NCBI GenBank assembly: GCA_012862575.1 | Contig: BLSF01000105.1 | Coordinates: 1 to 64,000, forward strand | DNA length: 64,000 bases | Source of the DNA: Parietichytrium sp. I65-24A | Taxonomy: Eukaryota; Sar; Bigyra; Thraustochytrida; Thraustochytriidae | Reading direction: 5' to 3' | Shown here: one piece after another, positions 1 to 9,640 of the stretch | Position numbering within the stretch: the stretch's first letter is position 1 | Layout: each line of letters begins with the position of its first letter | Program-made: the position numbers and the translations under genes | The notes under the pieces: model-generated | Told to the model about the DNA's origin: nothing | The model's database searches: none | The model's input: the letters and a program-made list of their open reading frames with translations, nothing else

Positions 1-190
1 GAGTGATCCGCGCATCCTGTCACCATCTTTGGAACCCATTGCCTCAGTGGCTACAATAAACGCTACTATCATCACTAGGCATTGCCGAAAGAACCGGATG
101 CGCGGAACGCATTGCACTCGTCGCACTTTGCCAAATTCCACATATTTTCCACATACACTTTCCACACTTTGCCTCACGTGTCCGAAATAG

Positions 191-230
191 GCATACGCGG
201 ACGTACGCATACGTACGCGTACATACGCGT
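191..230. repeat. Four tandem 10-mers, consensus ACRTACGCGT, upstream of the METTL18-like gene
   Basis: Four consecutive 10-bp units rich in TACG and CGCG steps end 113 bp before the methyltransferase ATG. The position suggests a promoter element or the start of the leader. The rest of 1-343 shows no convincing coding sequence, and no gene can be seen entering from the left edge. Confidence 0.5.
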
Positions 231-343
231 AATCGAACTGAGCGTTTGGGGGAAGCGGTTTGGCTGTAGGCGAGGGCTTTCAACGCCAGAGTAAAGCGCA
301 CAAGTCACAGTACGACGCAGATAAACAGAAGAGGGATCCATCC

Positions 344-1186
344 ATGTTTCGCTTTTGTGACGATGATGGTGACGAAGAGGACTCGAGCTGCGCGGCTTTT
401 GCGTGTAAAGGCGTGCCGCAGCTGGAAGCTCGCGTTGTAGGCGTTGATGAAGCAGTGGTGGAAGATGCACGTGCGAGGATGCAGTCCAAGTTCGAAATCG
501 ACGTTGGTGGCACTGGGAAGATGGCGCTGGTGAACACGAGCGACACGTCGCTGCAAGGAGGTGAGGCAATCACGAAAGAGACAGATGTGCGAACGGGATT
601 GTATGAAGGAGGGTTCAAACTGTGGGAGTGCTCCGTGGACCTTACGAAGTATCTTGTGCAGAATGAAGAGCTTGCTGCCAAAGGGAGTTTGGTGCTGGAC
701 TTGGGATGCGGGCATGGAGTGCCTGGGATATTCTGCGCACAGCGCGGTGCGGCAGTGTGGTTTCAAGATCTGAACGACGAGGTCTTGCTCCGCCAGACCG
801 TGTTAAATTTGCAAATCAATCTGGGCGAGGCCGCTCCGGTTTCAAAATGGCCCGGAAAATATGCTTTTGTGAGCGGAAGCTGGAAGAGTATCGTAGAAGG
901 CAATGTGCTACCACAGCATGCGTTTGACCTGATTGTCACTGCGGAGACGGTTTATAATGAGGCTTACTATGACGAGTTGCACGCTGTGTTGGAACACTGC
1001 CTGAAGCCTGGCGGCGTCTGCTTGGTTGCTGCCAAGCGGTTTTACTTTGGCGTCGGAGGTGGAGGGTTCAGTTTCTGCGAATTTGTGGACAAGCGTGGCG
1101 TGTTCCAGACCGAGGTAGCTCACAGGTTCCAAGATGGTGTCAGCAATATCAGAGACATCATTTCGATCAAGCACAAAGTGCAATGA
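344..1186 (+). CDS. METTL18: Protein-histidine N-methyltransferase, METTL18/Hpm1 type
   Basis: This 280-residue protein is a seven-beta-strand SAM-dependent methyltransferase. METTL18/Hpm1 methylates one histidine of ribosomal protein uL3, which tunes ribosome assembly and elongation. Visible signatures are the family motif LWECSVDL (about residues 93-100), SAM-binding motif I DLGCGHGVPGI (about 119-129), the acidic post-I motif FQDLNDEVL, and TAETVY in the motif IV region. The length fits the family. I start at the ATG giving MFRFCDDDGD, because family members begin with a similar aromatic/Phe stretch. The frame is open 28 codons further upstream but without an ATG. No intron is seen. The gene converges on the MYB gene, with 438 bp between stops. 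Family assignment is firm; the uL3 substrate is inferred from the family. Confidence 0.85.
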   Translation: MFRFCDDDGDEEDSSCAAFACKGVPQLEARVVGVDEAVVEDARARMQSKFEIDVGGTGKMALVNTSDTSLQGGEAITKETDVRTGLYEGGFKLWECSVDLTKYLVQNEELAAKGSLVLDLGCGHGVPGIFCAQRGAAVWFQDLNDEVLLRQTVLNLQINLGEAAPVSKWPGKYAFVSGSWKSIVEGNVLPQHAFDLIVTAETVYNEAYYDELHAVLEHCLKPGGVCLVAAKRFYFGVGGGGFSFCEFVDKRGVFQTEVAHRFQDGVSNIRDIISIKHKVQ

Positions 1187-1624
1187 TCACGCGCACTTAT
1201 CTATCTCTGAAACCCTGGTCCTGTGCACTTGGAGGAGCCGGTTGTGACCCACTGGCCACCTGTTTCTCGTAGAGAATATTGTGGGGCAGTGCAAAGCGGT
1301 TGCCGCACTCTTGGGGCGAGACACACTGAAATGTTATAATACACTATCTTGCATATAGATGCCGAGGATTGCAATCACCGTGCACAAAATTCTTGATTCA
1401 TTATTCGATTTTCTATTGTTTACATCCGCGTGTGCTTCCTTGAGAGAAGCAGCTTGCTTGGCCGCTTGCATTAAACGGTCCGAGCTCAGGTCAGTGAGGG
1501 GCAGGTGTTGTGTGTGTCAGAGATACAAAAGCGCAGGTCACAAGTTGGGCAGCTGCATCTAGCCAAGTATATCCGTCTACGTACGGATTATTGTTGCAAT
1601 TTTGTTTCAGACAACCATTGCCGA
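1187..1624. other. Non-coding spacer between convergent genes
   Basis: These 438 bp separate the stop codons of the methyltransferase and MYB genes and should hold both 3' UTRs and poly(A) sites. AT-rich words such as TGTTATAATACAC near 1331 are candidates for 3'-end signals. No coding sequence or RNA gene is recognised. Confidence 0.6.
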
Positions 1625-3565
1625 TCAAAAGAGATCGTCGCAGAGGCCTTCAAAGATATTACCTGTCAGGCCATCATCGAAACCTGCATGGTGATGGTTC
1701 GTTGGGGTCTGCGCTCCGAGAAGAGGGCCATTTGCGTCATATCGAGAATCTGAATAATCCATTGGCATGTTGAGAAAACCAAAGTCATCAAATAGCGCGT
1801 TGGTTCCGTCGTCCATGTGAAGCGTGGCAGCAGGGTCCACGGTGGACTTGTTCGGTGTGCTCGCGAATAGAAGCTCAGGGCCAGAGTTGGAAAAGAAGTC
1901 GAATGATGCGAGCGCGTCGTGGTTGTTTTGCTTAGCCTTGGGCCTGTTGCTTTCGTTCAGCATGCCGTAATTTCCGCTGCGCACATTTGCACCTCCATGA
2001 TGATATGTAGGCGTTTCGTTGGGAAAGAACTGGTTCATAGAAAAGTCGAGCAAGTTGTTGTTCTGGCCATATCCACTCTGGCTGTTCAGATCCGGCCAGA
2101 ATGCGTCTGCTGCGCTCGTTGGCGGGGCGACCTGTTGCGCGTTTTTCTGCTTGGCGCCTGCGCGGCTGGTGCCATCGGCGTTCTTCTTAGTGCGCGCTCC
2201 CTTCGGCCTGCCACGCGATTTCTCGGTTTGCTGTTGCTCGTATCCGAAGAGGTCATTTAGGAAGCTTTGGTCCTGCTCTTCGGTGTACTGCAGCTGCTCC
2301 GCCGAGTGCTGCTGCTCAACTTGGTGTTGCTGCTGAACTTGTGGATTTGGGTTCTTTGGCGCTCTCTTCTTGTACTTGCGCTTGGGCTTTCCGGTGACTT
2401 TTGAAATTTCCACTTGCGCAGGTTCTGGCAGCATGGAAGGAGAGAGCTGCCCGCCGGCAAACAGGATATCGGTTGCTTCGGATTGCTTGGTGAACTCTGT
2501 GGTGTCAAAGTCACTGAATAGGTCGGCCACAGGCTCCACGGAGATCTTAGGAGCTGAAGCAGACTCTTTGGCCCGGGTGGATTCCTTGGGCTCCTTGGGC
2601 TCCTTCTTTTTCCGCTCTTTCTTTGGCTTTTCGGCCTTTTCCTTCTTTTCCTTCTTTTCCTTCTCTTTCGCAATCTGGAACTTGCGACGCATGGCCGAGT
2701 TCCACCTGTTCTTCACAGCGTTTTCGCTGCGACCAGGCAAGAGTTGCGCAATTTGGCACCAGCGGTTACCCATGGTCGCCTGAGCCTCCATTAAGATCTT
2801 GTCTTCTTCTACGCTCCAAGGCTCCTTTTTCAGCTCTGGGTCCAAGTGATTGAACCAACGCTCGCGGCACTGTTTGCCGAGACGTCCCGGGAGCTGGGCA
2901 GCGATGACGGACCACTTGATGTTTCCGACTCCGTGCTTGCGAACCATGCTCAAGACGATGTCGTCCTCCATCTTTGACCAAGAGCCTTTGACAAGGCCAG
3001 GGCGGAGCACTTTTTGCCACCGATGAAGACACTGTACGTCGCTGCGGCGCCCCTCGAAGGCCACACTTGAGATTTTCTTCCAGTTTTTAGGGCCGAGTTC
3101 CATGACGGTTTTCTTCAAGATCTCATCCTCCTCCGCACTCCAGCGTCCGCCGGTCTGTCCTTTCTTCTCGTCGTCGCCGAGTGAGATATTTGATGTCGCA
3201 TCTTGGAGAGAGTCCGTGTCCACAGGAGCGGCCTTGAGCTGCGCGACGTGCGGAGGGGAGACGCGCGTTTGGACCTGAATTGTCTGCAGAACGCTGGAGA
3301 CCCCCGCCGAAGGAAGCATCCCTCCGGCGAGCGCTGCCGGGGACGCACTAGTGTTCAATTTTTTGCTCTCCTGCACGATCGGCGCTGAAGGTGTAAAGTA
3401 TGCAGGTGAAGGTGGTGTGCAGCGCTTGTTGCTTGTGCGAATAGTTTCCTCTTCCTTGGACTCCTCCTCGGCATGCGGCCGCGGCGACGCCGGGATGTCA
3501 TGTGCTTGCTCCTTCCTGTCCATCTCGCCCAAGTCGAGGTTGTCCAACTCCATCTCTTCTGACAT
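1625..3565 (-). CDS. Three-repeat MYB transcription factor (MYB3R/c-Myb type)
   Basis: This 646-residue protein has three consecutive MYB repeats: R1 about 141-186, R2 about 193-241 and R3 about 247-292, with the regularly spaced Trp residues. The segments CLHRWQKVL and GKQCRERWFNHL are hallmarks of the animal c-Myb/plant MYB3R class, whose members control G2/M and other cell-cycle genes. A Lys/Glu-rich stretch (about 299-335) follows, then a basic patch and a Gln/His tract (about 385-425), and a possible AT-hook RGRPKG (about 451-456). The C-terminal half is Asn/Gln/Phe-rich, as in activation domains. The start ATG has the local AAG-ATG context. The gene is intronless. Upstream lie a tandem CCAAT array, one CTGACAGTGAGT element and a long GA tract (sense strand). 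The specific regulatory role is inferred. Confidence 0.9.
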   Translation of the reverse strand: MSEEMELDNLDLGEMDRKEQAHDIPASPRPHAEEESKEEETIRTSNKRCTPPSPAYFTPSAPIVQESKKLNTSASPAALAGGMLPSAGVSSVLQTIQVQTRVSPPHVAQLKAAPVDTDSLQDATSNISLGDDEKKGQTGGRWSAEEDEILKKTVMELGPKNWKKISSVAFEGRRSDVQCLHRWQKVLRPGLVKGSWSKMEDDIVLSMVRKHGVGNIKWSVIAAQLPGRLGKQCRERWFNHLDPELKKEPWSVEEDKILMEAQATMGNRWCQIAQLLPGRSENAVKNRWNSAMRRKFQIAKEKEKKEKKEKAEKPKKERKKKEPKEPKESTRAKESASAPKISVEPVADLFSDFDTTEFTKQSEATDILFAGGQLSPSMLPEPAQVEISKVTGKPKRKYKKRAPKNPNPQVQQQHQVEQQHSAEQLQYTEEQDQSFLNDLFGYEQQQTEKSRGRPKGARTKKNADGTSRAGAKQKNAQQVAPPTSAADAFWPDLNSQSGYGQNNNLLDFSMNQFFPNETPTYHHGGANVRSGNYGMLNESNRPKAKQNNHDALASFDFFSNSGPELLFASTPNKSTVDPAATLHMDDGTNALFDDFGFLNMPMDYSDSRYDANGPLLGAQTPTNHHHAGFDDGLTGNIFEGLCDDLF

Positions 3566-3610
3566 CTTTCCCCGACCGCCTCCACCGTCTCACGCTCCTA
3601 AGCTGTGTCT

Positions 3611-3670
3611 CGTCCAATCGTCCAATCGTCCAATCGCCCAATCCTCCAATCGTGCAATCGTGCAATCGTC
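3611..3670. promoter_or_regulatory. Tandem octamer array (CGTCCAAT x7.5), a CCAAT-box cluster upstream of the MYB gene
   Basis: Seven octamers and a half unit, consensus CGTCCAAT, run without interruption 46-105 bp upstream of the MYB start. Each carries a CCAAT pentamer on the + strand (ATTGG on the gene strand). The position fits a promoter or 5' leader. Factor binding is not shown by sequence alone. Confidence 0.5.
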
Positions 3671-3729
3671 CTTGGTCCTTCCTCTGCTCTTCGCGCAAGC
3701 CCACACCGACCCGTGCAATTTTGCCTCTG

Positions 3730-3741
3730 CTGACAGTGAGT
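3730..3741 (-). promoter_or_regulatory. Copy of the CTCACTGTCAG upstream element, MYB gene
   Basis: The + strand reads CTGACAGTGAGT. In the direction of the MYB gene it is ACTCACTGTCAG, about 165 bp upstream of the ATG. It matches the core of the 15-bp near-palindrome found elsewhere in the window, with the same orientation and a similar distance upstream of the isomerase and ubiquitin-protease genes. Confidence 0.4.
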
Positions 3742-3786
3742 GCCCTGCTCGTCGCAATTAAAGTCTGTGCTCTCTGTATCTGGCCC

Positions 3787-3788
<2 letters not shown>

Positions 3789-3829
<41 letters not shown>
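3789..3829. repeat. (CT)n microsatellite, GA tract on the MYB sense strand
   Basis: A nearly perfect CT dinucleotide run of about 40 bp, broken once. Read on the MYB gene strand it is a GA tract about 225 bp upstream of the start. Similar sense-strand GA tracts precede eS6, cytochrome b5 and the ubiquitin protease. Confidence 0.8.
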
Positions 3830-6068
3830 GTATTGGCTCACATGCCACGGACTTCTTCCTCTCCGTCTGTAAATATATATATGCAAAAGGTATACTCCTT
3901 TCCTTCTCCCTCTCCCCTTCCTCTCCCGCCCCAGGCACAAGGCGGTAGGACTCACTACCCATTTCGGCTACCGGCGGGGGGCTTGGAAAAGTAGCCGTTG
4001 CCGGGTGGTAGCGCGCGGTTAGGCGATGGCGTAGGGGGTGGGAATGTTGTCGTTGGTCACGAGCCGTTGGAGAGTGGAAGGACTCCGGAAGTATGAAGAA
4101 TTTGTTTTAGAACGAATGGAAGAAAGGACTTGGATCATATGAGTTCTTGCTGTTAAATGAAAGTTTTCGGTGGAAAAAGATGAATATCATTGTACATGCG
4201 ATGAGGAGGGCAAGGAGACAAGCAAGATAATAATAATAATAATAAGAATAAGAAGAAGGAAGATTAAAAAAAAAGATAAGGAAGGCGGAAAGGATCGCCG
4301 AGAGCCTAGTTGGCGGGGGCATCCATTTGTCCTTCGCAATGGAATAGGCTGGAATGGAAGGGCGAGCAGAGGAAAGAAGGAATAACATCTCGCGAAGGAG
4401 AGGAAAGGAAAGACTCATAGGCAGTATTTGTCTTGTCTTATCTTATCTTATCTTATCTTGTTTTGACGTGACTTGACTTGACTTGCTCTTCTCTTTTTCT
4501 TTCTCTTTTCTCGGCCGCATGTGCAAATGGCATTCTCGCTGTCTCGCGGTGCTGCGAAAGCAGAGGCGTCCGTGTTCTGCTCGCTCCAGTCGCCGTGTCA
4601 CGGTCAGTGCGACGCAAATGCAAATGGTTGCCGAGCCTCGCCAAAAAGGTGACGGTTTCTGCGCGGCGGGAGAGGGAAAACCGTAAACAACGGCATCAAC
4701 GGCTCCTTTCCTCTTCCTCTTTCTCTTTCTCTTCCTCTTCCTCTTCCGCGTGCGCTTGCTTTGCTGATCTGGTTCCTTCTCCTGCACGTAGGAATAAGCA
4801 TCGGAAGCAGCGGCCAACCTCCATGAACGCATACTCCCATCGCTCTGAAGCATGAATAAATAACAACTGATGAAAACAAAGAGGAAGAAAAGGAGAAACA
4901 GGCTCCTTCTCCCGTCGCCCATCTCGCCCATCTCGCCGATCTCGCCCATCGCCTATCGCCCGTCGCGGGCTGGCTTTTGAGGGGGCATGGGAGATCCTCA
5001 AAGATGCAGACGCTCTGATTGATGATGTTCAATGCTCTCATCGCCAAGTCGTCCTAAATGGAACCCGAACTTCTGAACTTGGAACCTCAACCTGGGGAAC
5101 CCCCGCGCTCTTGTTCCACTCTTTGGCATATGATTATCTATTTTGATCCATGAACTGGAGCCCCTGGGACGCAGATGCATGGACGGCAGAGCAGAGTTGG
5201 GCTCCATGTTGCACGTTCTTCGTCTTCGTCGTCCTTGCGCCATCCTCCGCGTAATGTTTGATCTCTCGACACAGTTGTTCATTCATGTATTCATTCAGAA
5301 CATGTATTATAAAAAACACTCTCCGCCAAGTCTCGAACCACGACCATCATTCAACGAGCAGTTCGTGAACCTAGGGCAAGGGTTTCTCCCCCTGAAGAAC
5401 GCAATCGCAAGTGCCTCCTATTGGGTACTATGGTATACTAGGCGCAATTCGAAGTGCTCCATGTCCTATGCGATACAGTATGTGAGAGGAATAGGAAGTG
5501 CGGTTAGCCACGAGTAGACGTTTACTATAAGTGCCAAAAGTGTTAATATTTTGTATACGCTGAGCAATTAGCGCGACTTGAGTGGATGGAAACGAGTGGT
5601 CAATCCCCATCTACCCGTTCCTCTAATCCATCTAGCGATGCTCCGCCTGCTACTCTCCACATCTACTCCAATGCTTACTCCTCATCTACCCACATCCAGT
5701 AGCCAACGCCTAAGTCGCCACCACTTACCCTTCCTCCTATCCGCTCCCACCCACGCACCTCCTACCTCTCCAACTACCCCATCCCGTACTCCCCATCCAC
5801 CACGCTTTACTCTACCCTCCCCGCTAGCCCCCGCTCTCCACACAAACCCTCGCCTACGCCTCCGCCTAGCCGCCTAGCCGCCGGAAGCAGTGGATCAGCG
5901 TCGCTAGCGCCCTCTACCCCTCTCCCCACTACCGCCCCTCCCATCACCCACTACCTCGGTAGGTTAGGTTACCATCCATAGCCCCATTGGTACGCCACGG
6001 TACCACCCCCTAGCCCCGCACAGCGCCGCCGTAGACAGCGCGCTAGGGAGACACATAGGGCTCTGGGG
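3830..6068. other. Non-coding region between MYB and eS6
   Basis: No credible gene is seen in about 2.2 kb. Open frames here are low-complexity (Ser/Pro-, Lys- or Arg-rich) products of simple repeats. The region holds (TAA)n at about 4226-4245, the pentamer arrays TCTTA then ACTTG at 4431-4486, a CTCTTC/CTTTCT polypyrimidine tract at about 4705-4748, and ATCTCGCCC nonamers at about 4917-4952. A GC-rich stretch with many CTAGC/CTACC words lies at about 5830-6060. Confidence 0.6.
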
Positions 6069-6162
6069 AGCTAGCTAGCTAGCTAGCTAAATAGATAGAT
6101 TGATACTTAGAGAGAGAGAGTGGAGCAGAGCGACCACAGAGAGAGAGAGAGAGAGAGAGAGA
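6069..6162. repeat. (AGCT)n, (ATAG)n and (GA)n microsatellites in the eS6 promoter/leader
   Basis: Five AGCT units (6069-6089) are followed by ATAG units and two GA runs, the longer one at about 6137-6162. The GA tract lies on the eS6 sense strand about 95 bp before its ATG. A set of GTGAGTTGC-like heptamers follows at about 6188-6221. Confidence 0.75.
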
Positions 6163-6257
6163 AGAGACAGAGTTGCGAGTGGCGTTGTGAGTCGTGAGTT
6201 GTGAGTTGCGAGTTGCGTTGTTGGAGCGTGCAGAGGTAGCGAGCGAAGAGCAGCAAG

Positions 6258-6989
6258 ATGAAGTTCAACATCGCCTGCCCAGCGACGGGCGCGCAGAAGC
6301 TTATCGAGATCGACGATGAGAAGAAGCTCCGCGCAGTGTACGACAAGCGCATGTCGTACGAGTTCGACGGAGAGGAGCTCGGCGAGGAGTTCAAGGGATT
6401 CATCTTCCGCATCACCGGAGGAAATGACAAGCAGGGCTTCCCAATGAAGCAGGGTGTGCTGACGCAGAAGCGCGTGAGGCTCCTGCTCCGCCCGGAGTCG
6501 TCGTGCTACCGCGCACGCAGGAAGGGAGAGAGGAAGCGCAAGTCGGTGCGTGGATGCATCGTGGCGCATGACATTGCGGTGCTCTCGCTGGTGGTGGTCA
6601 AGATGGGGGAGAACACCATCCCAGGACTCACCGATGTCACCGTGGACAACCGCCTCGGACCAAAACGCGCAAACAACATCCGCAAGCTCTTCAACTTGAG
6701 CAAAGAGGACGACGTCCGCAAGTACGTGATCAAGCGCACCTTTACCTCCAAAACTGGCAAGACCAAGACCAAGTCGCCAAAGATCCAGCGCCTCATCACC
6801 CCTCGCCTGCTTCAGCGCAAGAAGCGCGAGGCTACTCTCCAGAAGAGGGCTATTGAGAAGCGCAACGAGGAGGAGGCTGCTTACCACAAGTTGGTGCAGC
6901 AGAGACAGAAGGAGGAGAAGGAGCGCCGCGCTTCAGAAGCAAGCAAACGCCGCTCCCGCCAGCGTAGTAAGCAGTCTGCTAACAAGTAA
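6258..6989 (+). CDS. RPS6: 40S ribosomal protein eS6 (S6)
   Basis: This 243-residue protein is a structural component of the small ribosomal subunit and the classical target of S6 kinase signalling. It opens with [14 protein letters not shown], carries the highly conserved [17 protein letters not shown] (about residues 53-69) and [13 protein letters not shown] (about 94-106), and ends in a basic helix with Arg-Arg-x-Ser type sites, the region phosphorylated in animals and plants. Length and colinearity match the family. The start has the AAG-ATG context and the gene is intronless. The leader carries a sense-strand GA tract, and codon use is strongly GC-ending as expected for a highly expressed gene. 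Confidence 0.98.
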   Translation: MKFNIACPATGAQKLIEIDDEKKLRAVYDKRMSYEFDGEELGEEFKGFIFRITGGNDKQGFPMKQGVLTQKRVRLLLRPESSCYRARRKGERKRKSVRGCIVAHDIAVLSLVVVKMGENTIPGLTDVTVDNRLGPKRANNIRKLFNLSKEDDVRKYVIKRTFTSKTGKTKTKSPKIQRLITPRLLQRKKREATLQKRAIEKRNEEEAAYHKLVQQRQKEEKERRASEASKRRSRQRSKQSANK

Positions 6990-7541
6990 ACTGCATTTCG
7001 TGGGTTGCAAAAATGTTCTTTTTTCCCAAAAAATCTCTTAACTCCTCTCCTCCTTCACTTTCCTAGTCGTAGTCGTCGTCCCAAGGACCAGTCTCGTTGT
7101 TGAACTTTCTTCTCTTATTCCGGGTCGGTCGATCGATACCCGCAAGTGGACAGGAAACTCGGCTTTCTTGTGTGTGTGTGTGTTCCAAGCCAAGTGCTAG
7201 GCCCACCCTTTTGCTTTCTGGTCTCTTTTAATCCATCCATCCTTTAAATTTTAACGACGAAACAAACAAACGGCTCGACTATTGAACTATTGCTTTTGAC
7301 CTTTTGCTTGACTGGGTTTCACAGACACCATCTTGCGGGTTTCGAAGGCACGCAACGGCGCATGAACGAACAGCTACACATGGGTTAGAATAGAAGAACT
7401 CCAGATGAAGTGTTCTTGATTGAAGTGATCGAAGACTTGAAAGTGGATGAACAGCTCATGGAAGCCAAGTAAAAAGGCCAAAAAAAAAGAAAGAACTTGT
7501 CAAAGAAGAAAAGAAAAAAAAAGGAAAAAGCCGATTTACTT
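6990..7541. other. 3' regions of eS6 and the convergent sulfotransferase gene
   Basis: These 552 bp lie between two convergent stop codons and contain no credible gene. A short (TG)n run is at about 7169-7182, and A-rich runs near 7480-7525 lie just beyond the sulfotransferase stop. Confidence 0.6.
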
Positions 7542-9011
7542 TTACCGGGCCAGGAACCGGGATTTATATTCTTCAAATTGGGAGTCGACTTGAGTGGCGC
7601 AGAGCCCAAATTGGCCTAGCGAATAGTCATGTACATTCCCGCTCTCCTTCGAGGTCAACTCTCTGTTGGCCGCTTCCTCTGCCAAAAAGTCCATGAGGCG
7701 GTCCTGGAAGTCTGAAGAAAAAGCCAGGCCGGCGGACTTGTAAGCGGCTTTGATGGTGGACACAGCGTCGCGCTTCAGGTCGTCAAAATAAATGTCCACA
7801 AACTTGATCTTGCACGCTGGATCTTTGACGAGATTCTCCCTCTGCTCCAGACCAATATCCACAGCTTGACGAAGTTTACGCAAGGTCTGCTGACCCAAGT
7901 CGGCATCACACTTAAACCACGGGTTGACGGAGTCAAGTGCAGCCTGGTTCATGGAGCAACACGACCCCACAACTTTGACCGGGTCGCGGTGCAGCCACAG
8001 CACAACTGCATTTGGGTACACCTGCGCTATACTCTTCAGTGCCAATATGTGATGCGGACTTTTCAGAACGAGCTTGTCGTAGACCGGAGGTTCTTTCGCA
8101 AGCAACGACTCCTCGTGAAGCCGTGCTTGGACCAGCTTTCGGAAATTGGCGTATATTGGAGCCACCGATTGCGTAGTGTAAAACTCGTATGTGCGCGGCA
8201 TCTCAACCAAGCCCCACGCAAAGTGCTCCGGAAAAAAACAATCGACAAAGCCCTGCACGCACTCGTCCGGACCATCGTAAGTGACGTGATGGATGGCCTT
8301 GAACCTTGGCGCAAATTTATACAATGCCTCCATGGACTTTTTCGTGAACGCCATCCTCTCCTCTACGGTAGGGCCGCAGTCCACATTGCACGGAACGGGG
8401 TACTTGAGTTCCCAGCTTCGCATTGTCCGAGCGCCAGGGTCCAGACTGCACATGTTGTGCAGCCACGTCGAGCCGGTGCGTGGCAAACTTACAATAAAAA
8501 CAGGTCTGGGGATTTCGATGAGCGACACTTTGGGCTCCCTCAGATGGAGCGCTTGAATGCAGAGCTTTTTCTGCAGGATCCTGCCCAGCGGAAATGCTTT
8601 GCACAAGAGCCTAAGGTCCGACTCCTTGAGGTCCTCCAGACTCAGCCTCAAGCCAGTCTCATGAAACTTGTCTCTGTACACGGTGCAATGCGTCGAGTCT
8701 GGCGGCTCGCATTTGGTTTTCTTCGCCACTTGCACCCCTTTCGCGACGCCTCTTCCCACGGTCCATCCTTCCACGACAGGTTCGCCAGGAAACAGCAGCA
8801 TTCCGACGCATCTCCGACAGTACACAACCAGTCTGTCCACCGCCCAAACGAGCCACAGGAGCACGCGCAGCAGCGGGCCGGACCTGCGCACCCACCTCGC
8901 CCACGCAAACACCTTCCATCGCGCTTGCACAAGACTTGCAACCGCGCAGCACGCTATTGTCCCAGCGCAGGCCCCACACAGCCACCGCAGCCACCACAAC
9001 CACCACAACAT
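7542..9011 (-). CDS. Membrane-anchored sulfotransferase-family protein
   Basis: The protein has 489 residues from the first ATG (frame open further upstream without ATG). The N-terminus has a Trp/Leu-rich hydrophobic stretch (about residues 2-27) and a second one (about 46-66), so a Golgi or other endomembrane anchor is likely. The catalytic part has the 5'-phosphosulfate-binding loop LPRTGSTWLH (about 176-185) and the 3'-phosphate-binding region LHRDPVKVVGSC (about 340-351), which together bind PAPS. It resembles the Sulfotransferase_3 group (bacterial, protist and algal enzymes of unknown acceptor). The acceptor, whether a sterol, glycan or lipid, cannot be read from the sequence. The gene is intronless. 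The leader is purine-rich on the sense strand. Confidence 0.85.
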   Translation of the reverse strand: MLWWLWWLRWLCGACAGTIACCAVASLVQARWKVFAWARWVRRSGPLLRVLLWLVWAVDRLVVYCRRCVGMLLFPGEPVVEGWTVGRGVAKGVQVAKKTKCEPPDSTHCTVYRDKFHETGLRLSLEDLKESDLRLLCKAFPLGRILQKKLCIQALHLREPKVSLIEIPRPVFIVSLPRTGSTWLHNMCSLDPGARTMRSWELKYPVPCNVDCGPTVEERMAFTKKSMEALYKFAPRFKAIHHVTYDGPDECVQGFVDCFFPEHFAWGLVEMPRTYEFYTTQSVAPIYANFRKLVQARLHEESLLAKEPPVYDKLVLKSPHHILALKSIAQVYPNAVVLWLHRDPVKVVGSCCSMNQAALDSVNPWFKCDADLGQQTLRKLRQAVDIGLEQRENLVKDPACKIKFVDIYFDDLKRDAVSTIKAAYKSAGLAFSSDFQDRLMDFLAEEAANRELTSKESGNVHDYSLGQFGLCATQVDSQFEEYKSRFLAR

Positions 9012-9640
9012 CGCGCCTTCGGGGCTGCAGGATACCCAATCTCTTTCTCTTTGTCGTCTTTCCTTTGTCTGTTGTAGGAGTTGTAGGATGATTATCAACA
9101 ACGAATTACGAAAGATTGAATCTGTGATCTTTGGAGATGGATTGTTTCACTAGTTTCACTGATGCAACGATTGTCAACTACTTGAACAGTGAGAACAGCG
9201 TGAGAACACATTACTGTTAATTCAAAACATAGATGGCTGGCACTTCAGATCCAAGTCGGAGCCAAGACGACAGAGCGAGAAACGAAGGAAAAATAGAGAC
9301 TTCCTCTTCAATGAACAAGAACATGCGCAATGGAAAAGCAAAAGCAAGGAGAGAGATAAGAATCAGTCCAAATGTTTTTGTGACAATCAGCCGGGCATAA
9401 TTTTTTGGTAGTAAGACATACAAACAAACAAGAGCAAGCAAGGCGGTGCGATGCGAGGATGGCGCTCCCTCCACGAAAGGAGAATTACAAAAGTTGATGT
9501 GGCGCTAGGGCCGAAATTGGGCAAAGAGAGCGAGCGATGCGCACGTAGGAGGCGAAAGAGGCAGGATCGGACCCCAAGAAGAGCGGACGAGGGTGGAAGA
9601 GCCCCGCTGAGGAGAAAAGAAAACTGCCCGACTGGGAGAT
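9012..9640. other. Spacer between sulfotransferase start and BET gene stop
   Basis: These 629 bp carry the sulfotransferase promoter and the 3' end of the BET gene. An ACAGTGAGAAC word at about 9186 partly resembles the upstream element seen elsewhere, but the match is too poor to call. No gene is recognised. Confidence 0.5.

Noticed and set aside
260-343. 28-codon upstream extension of the METTL18-like protein
   Set aside because: Begins with TTG; the ATG at 344 gives the N-terminus expected for the family.
6087-6887. 266-codon minus frame across eS6
   Set aside because: Antisense of eS6 and of GA repeats (poly Leu/Ser); eS6 is certain.
7866-9077. 403-codon frame on the + strand
   Set aside because: Antisense of the sulfotransferase gene; composition (His/Arg/Gln/Pro) is not that of a protein and the sense strand has clear PAPS motifs.
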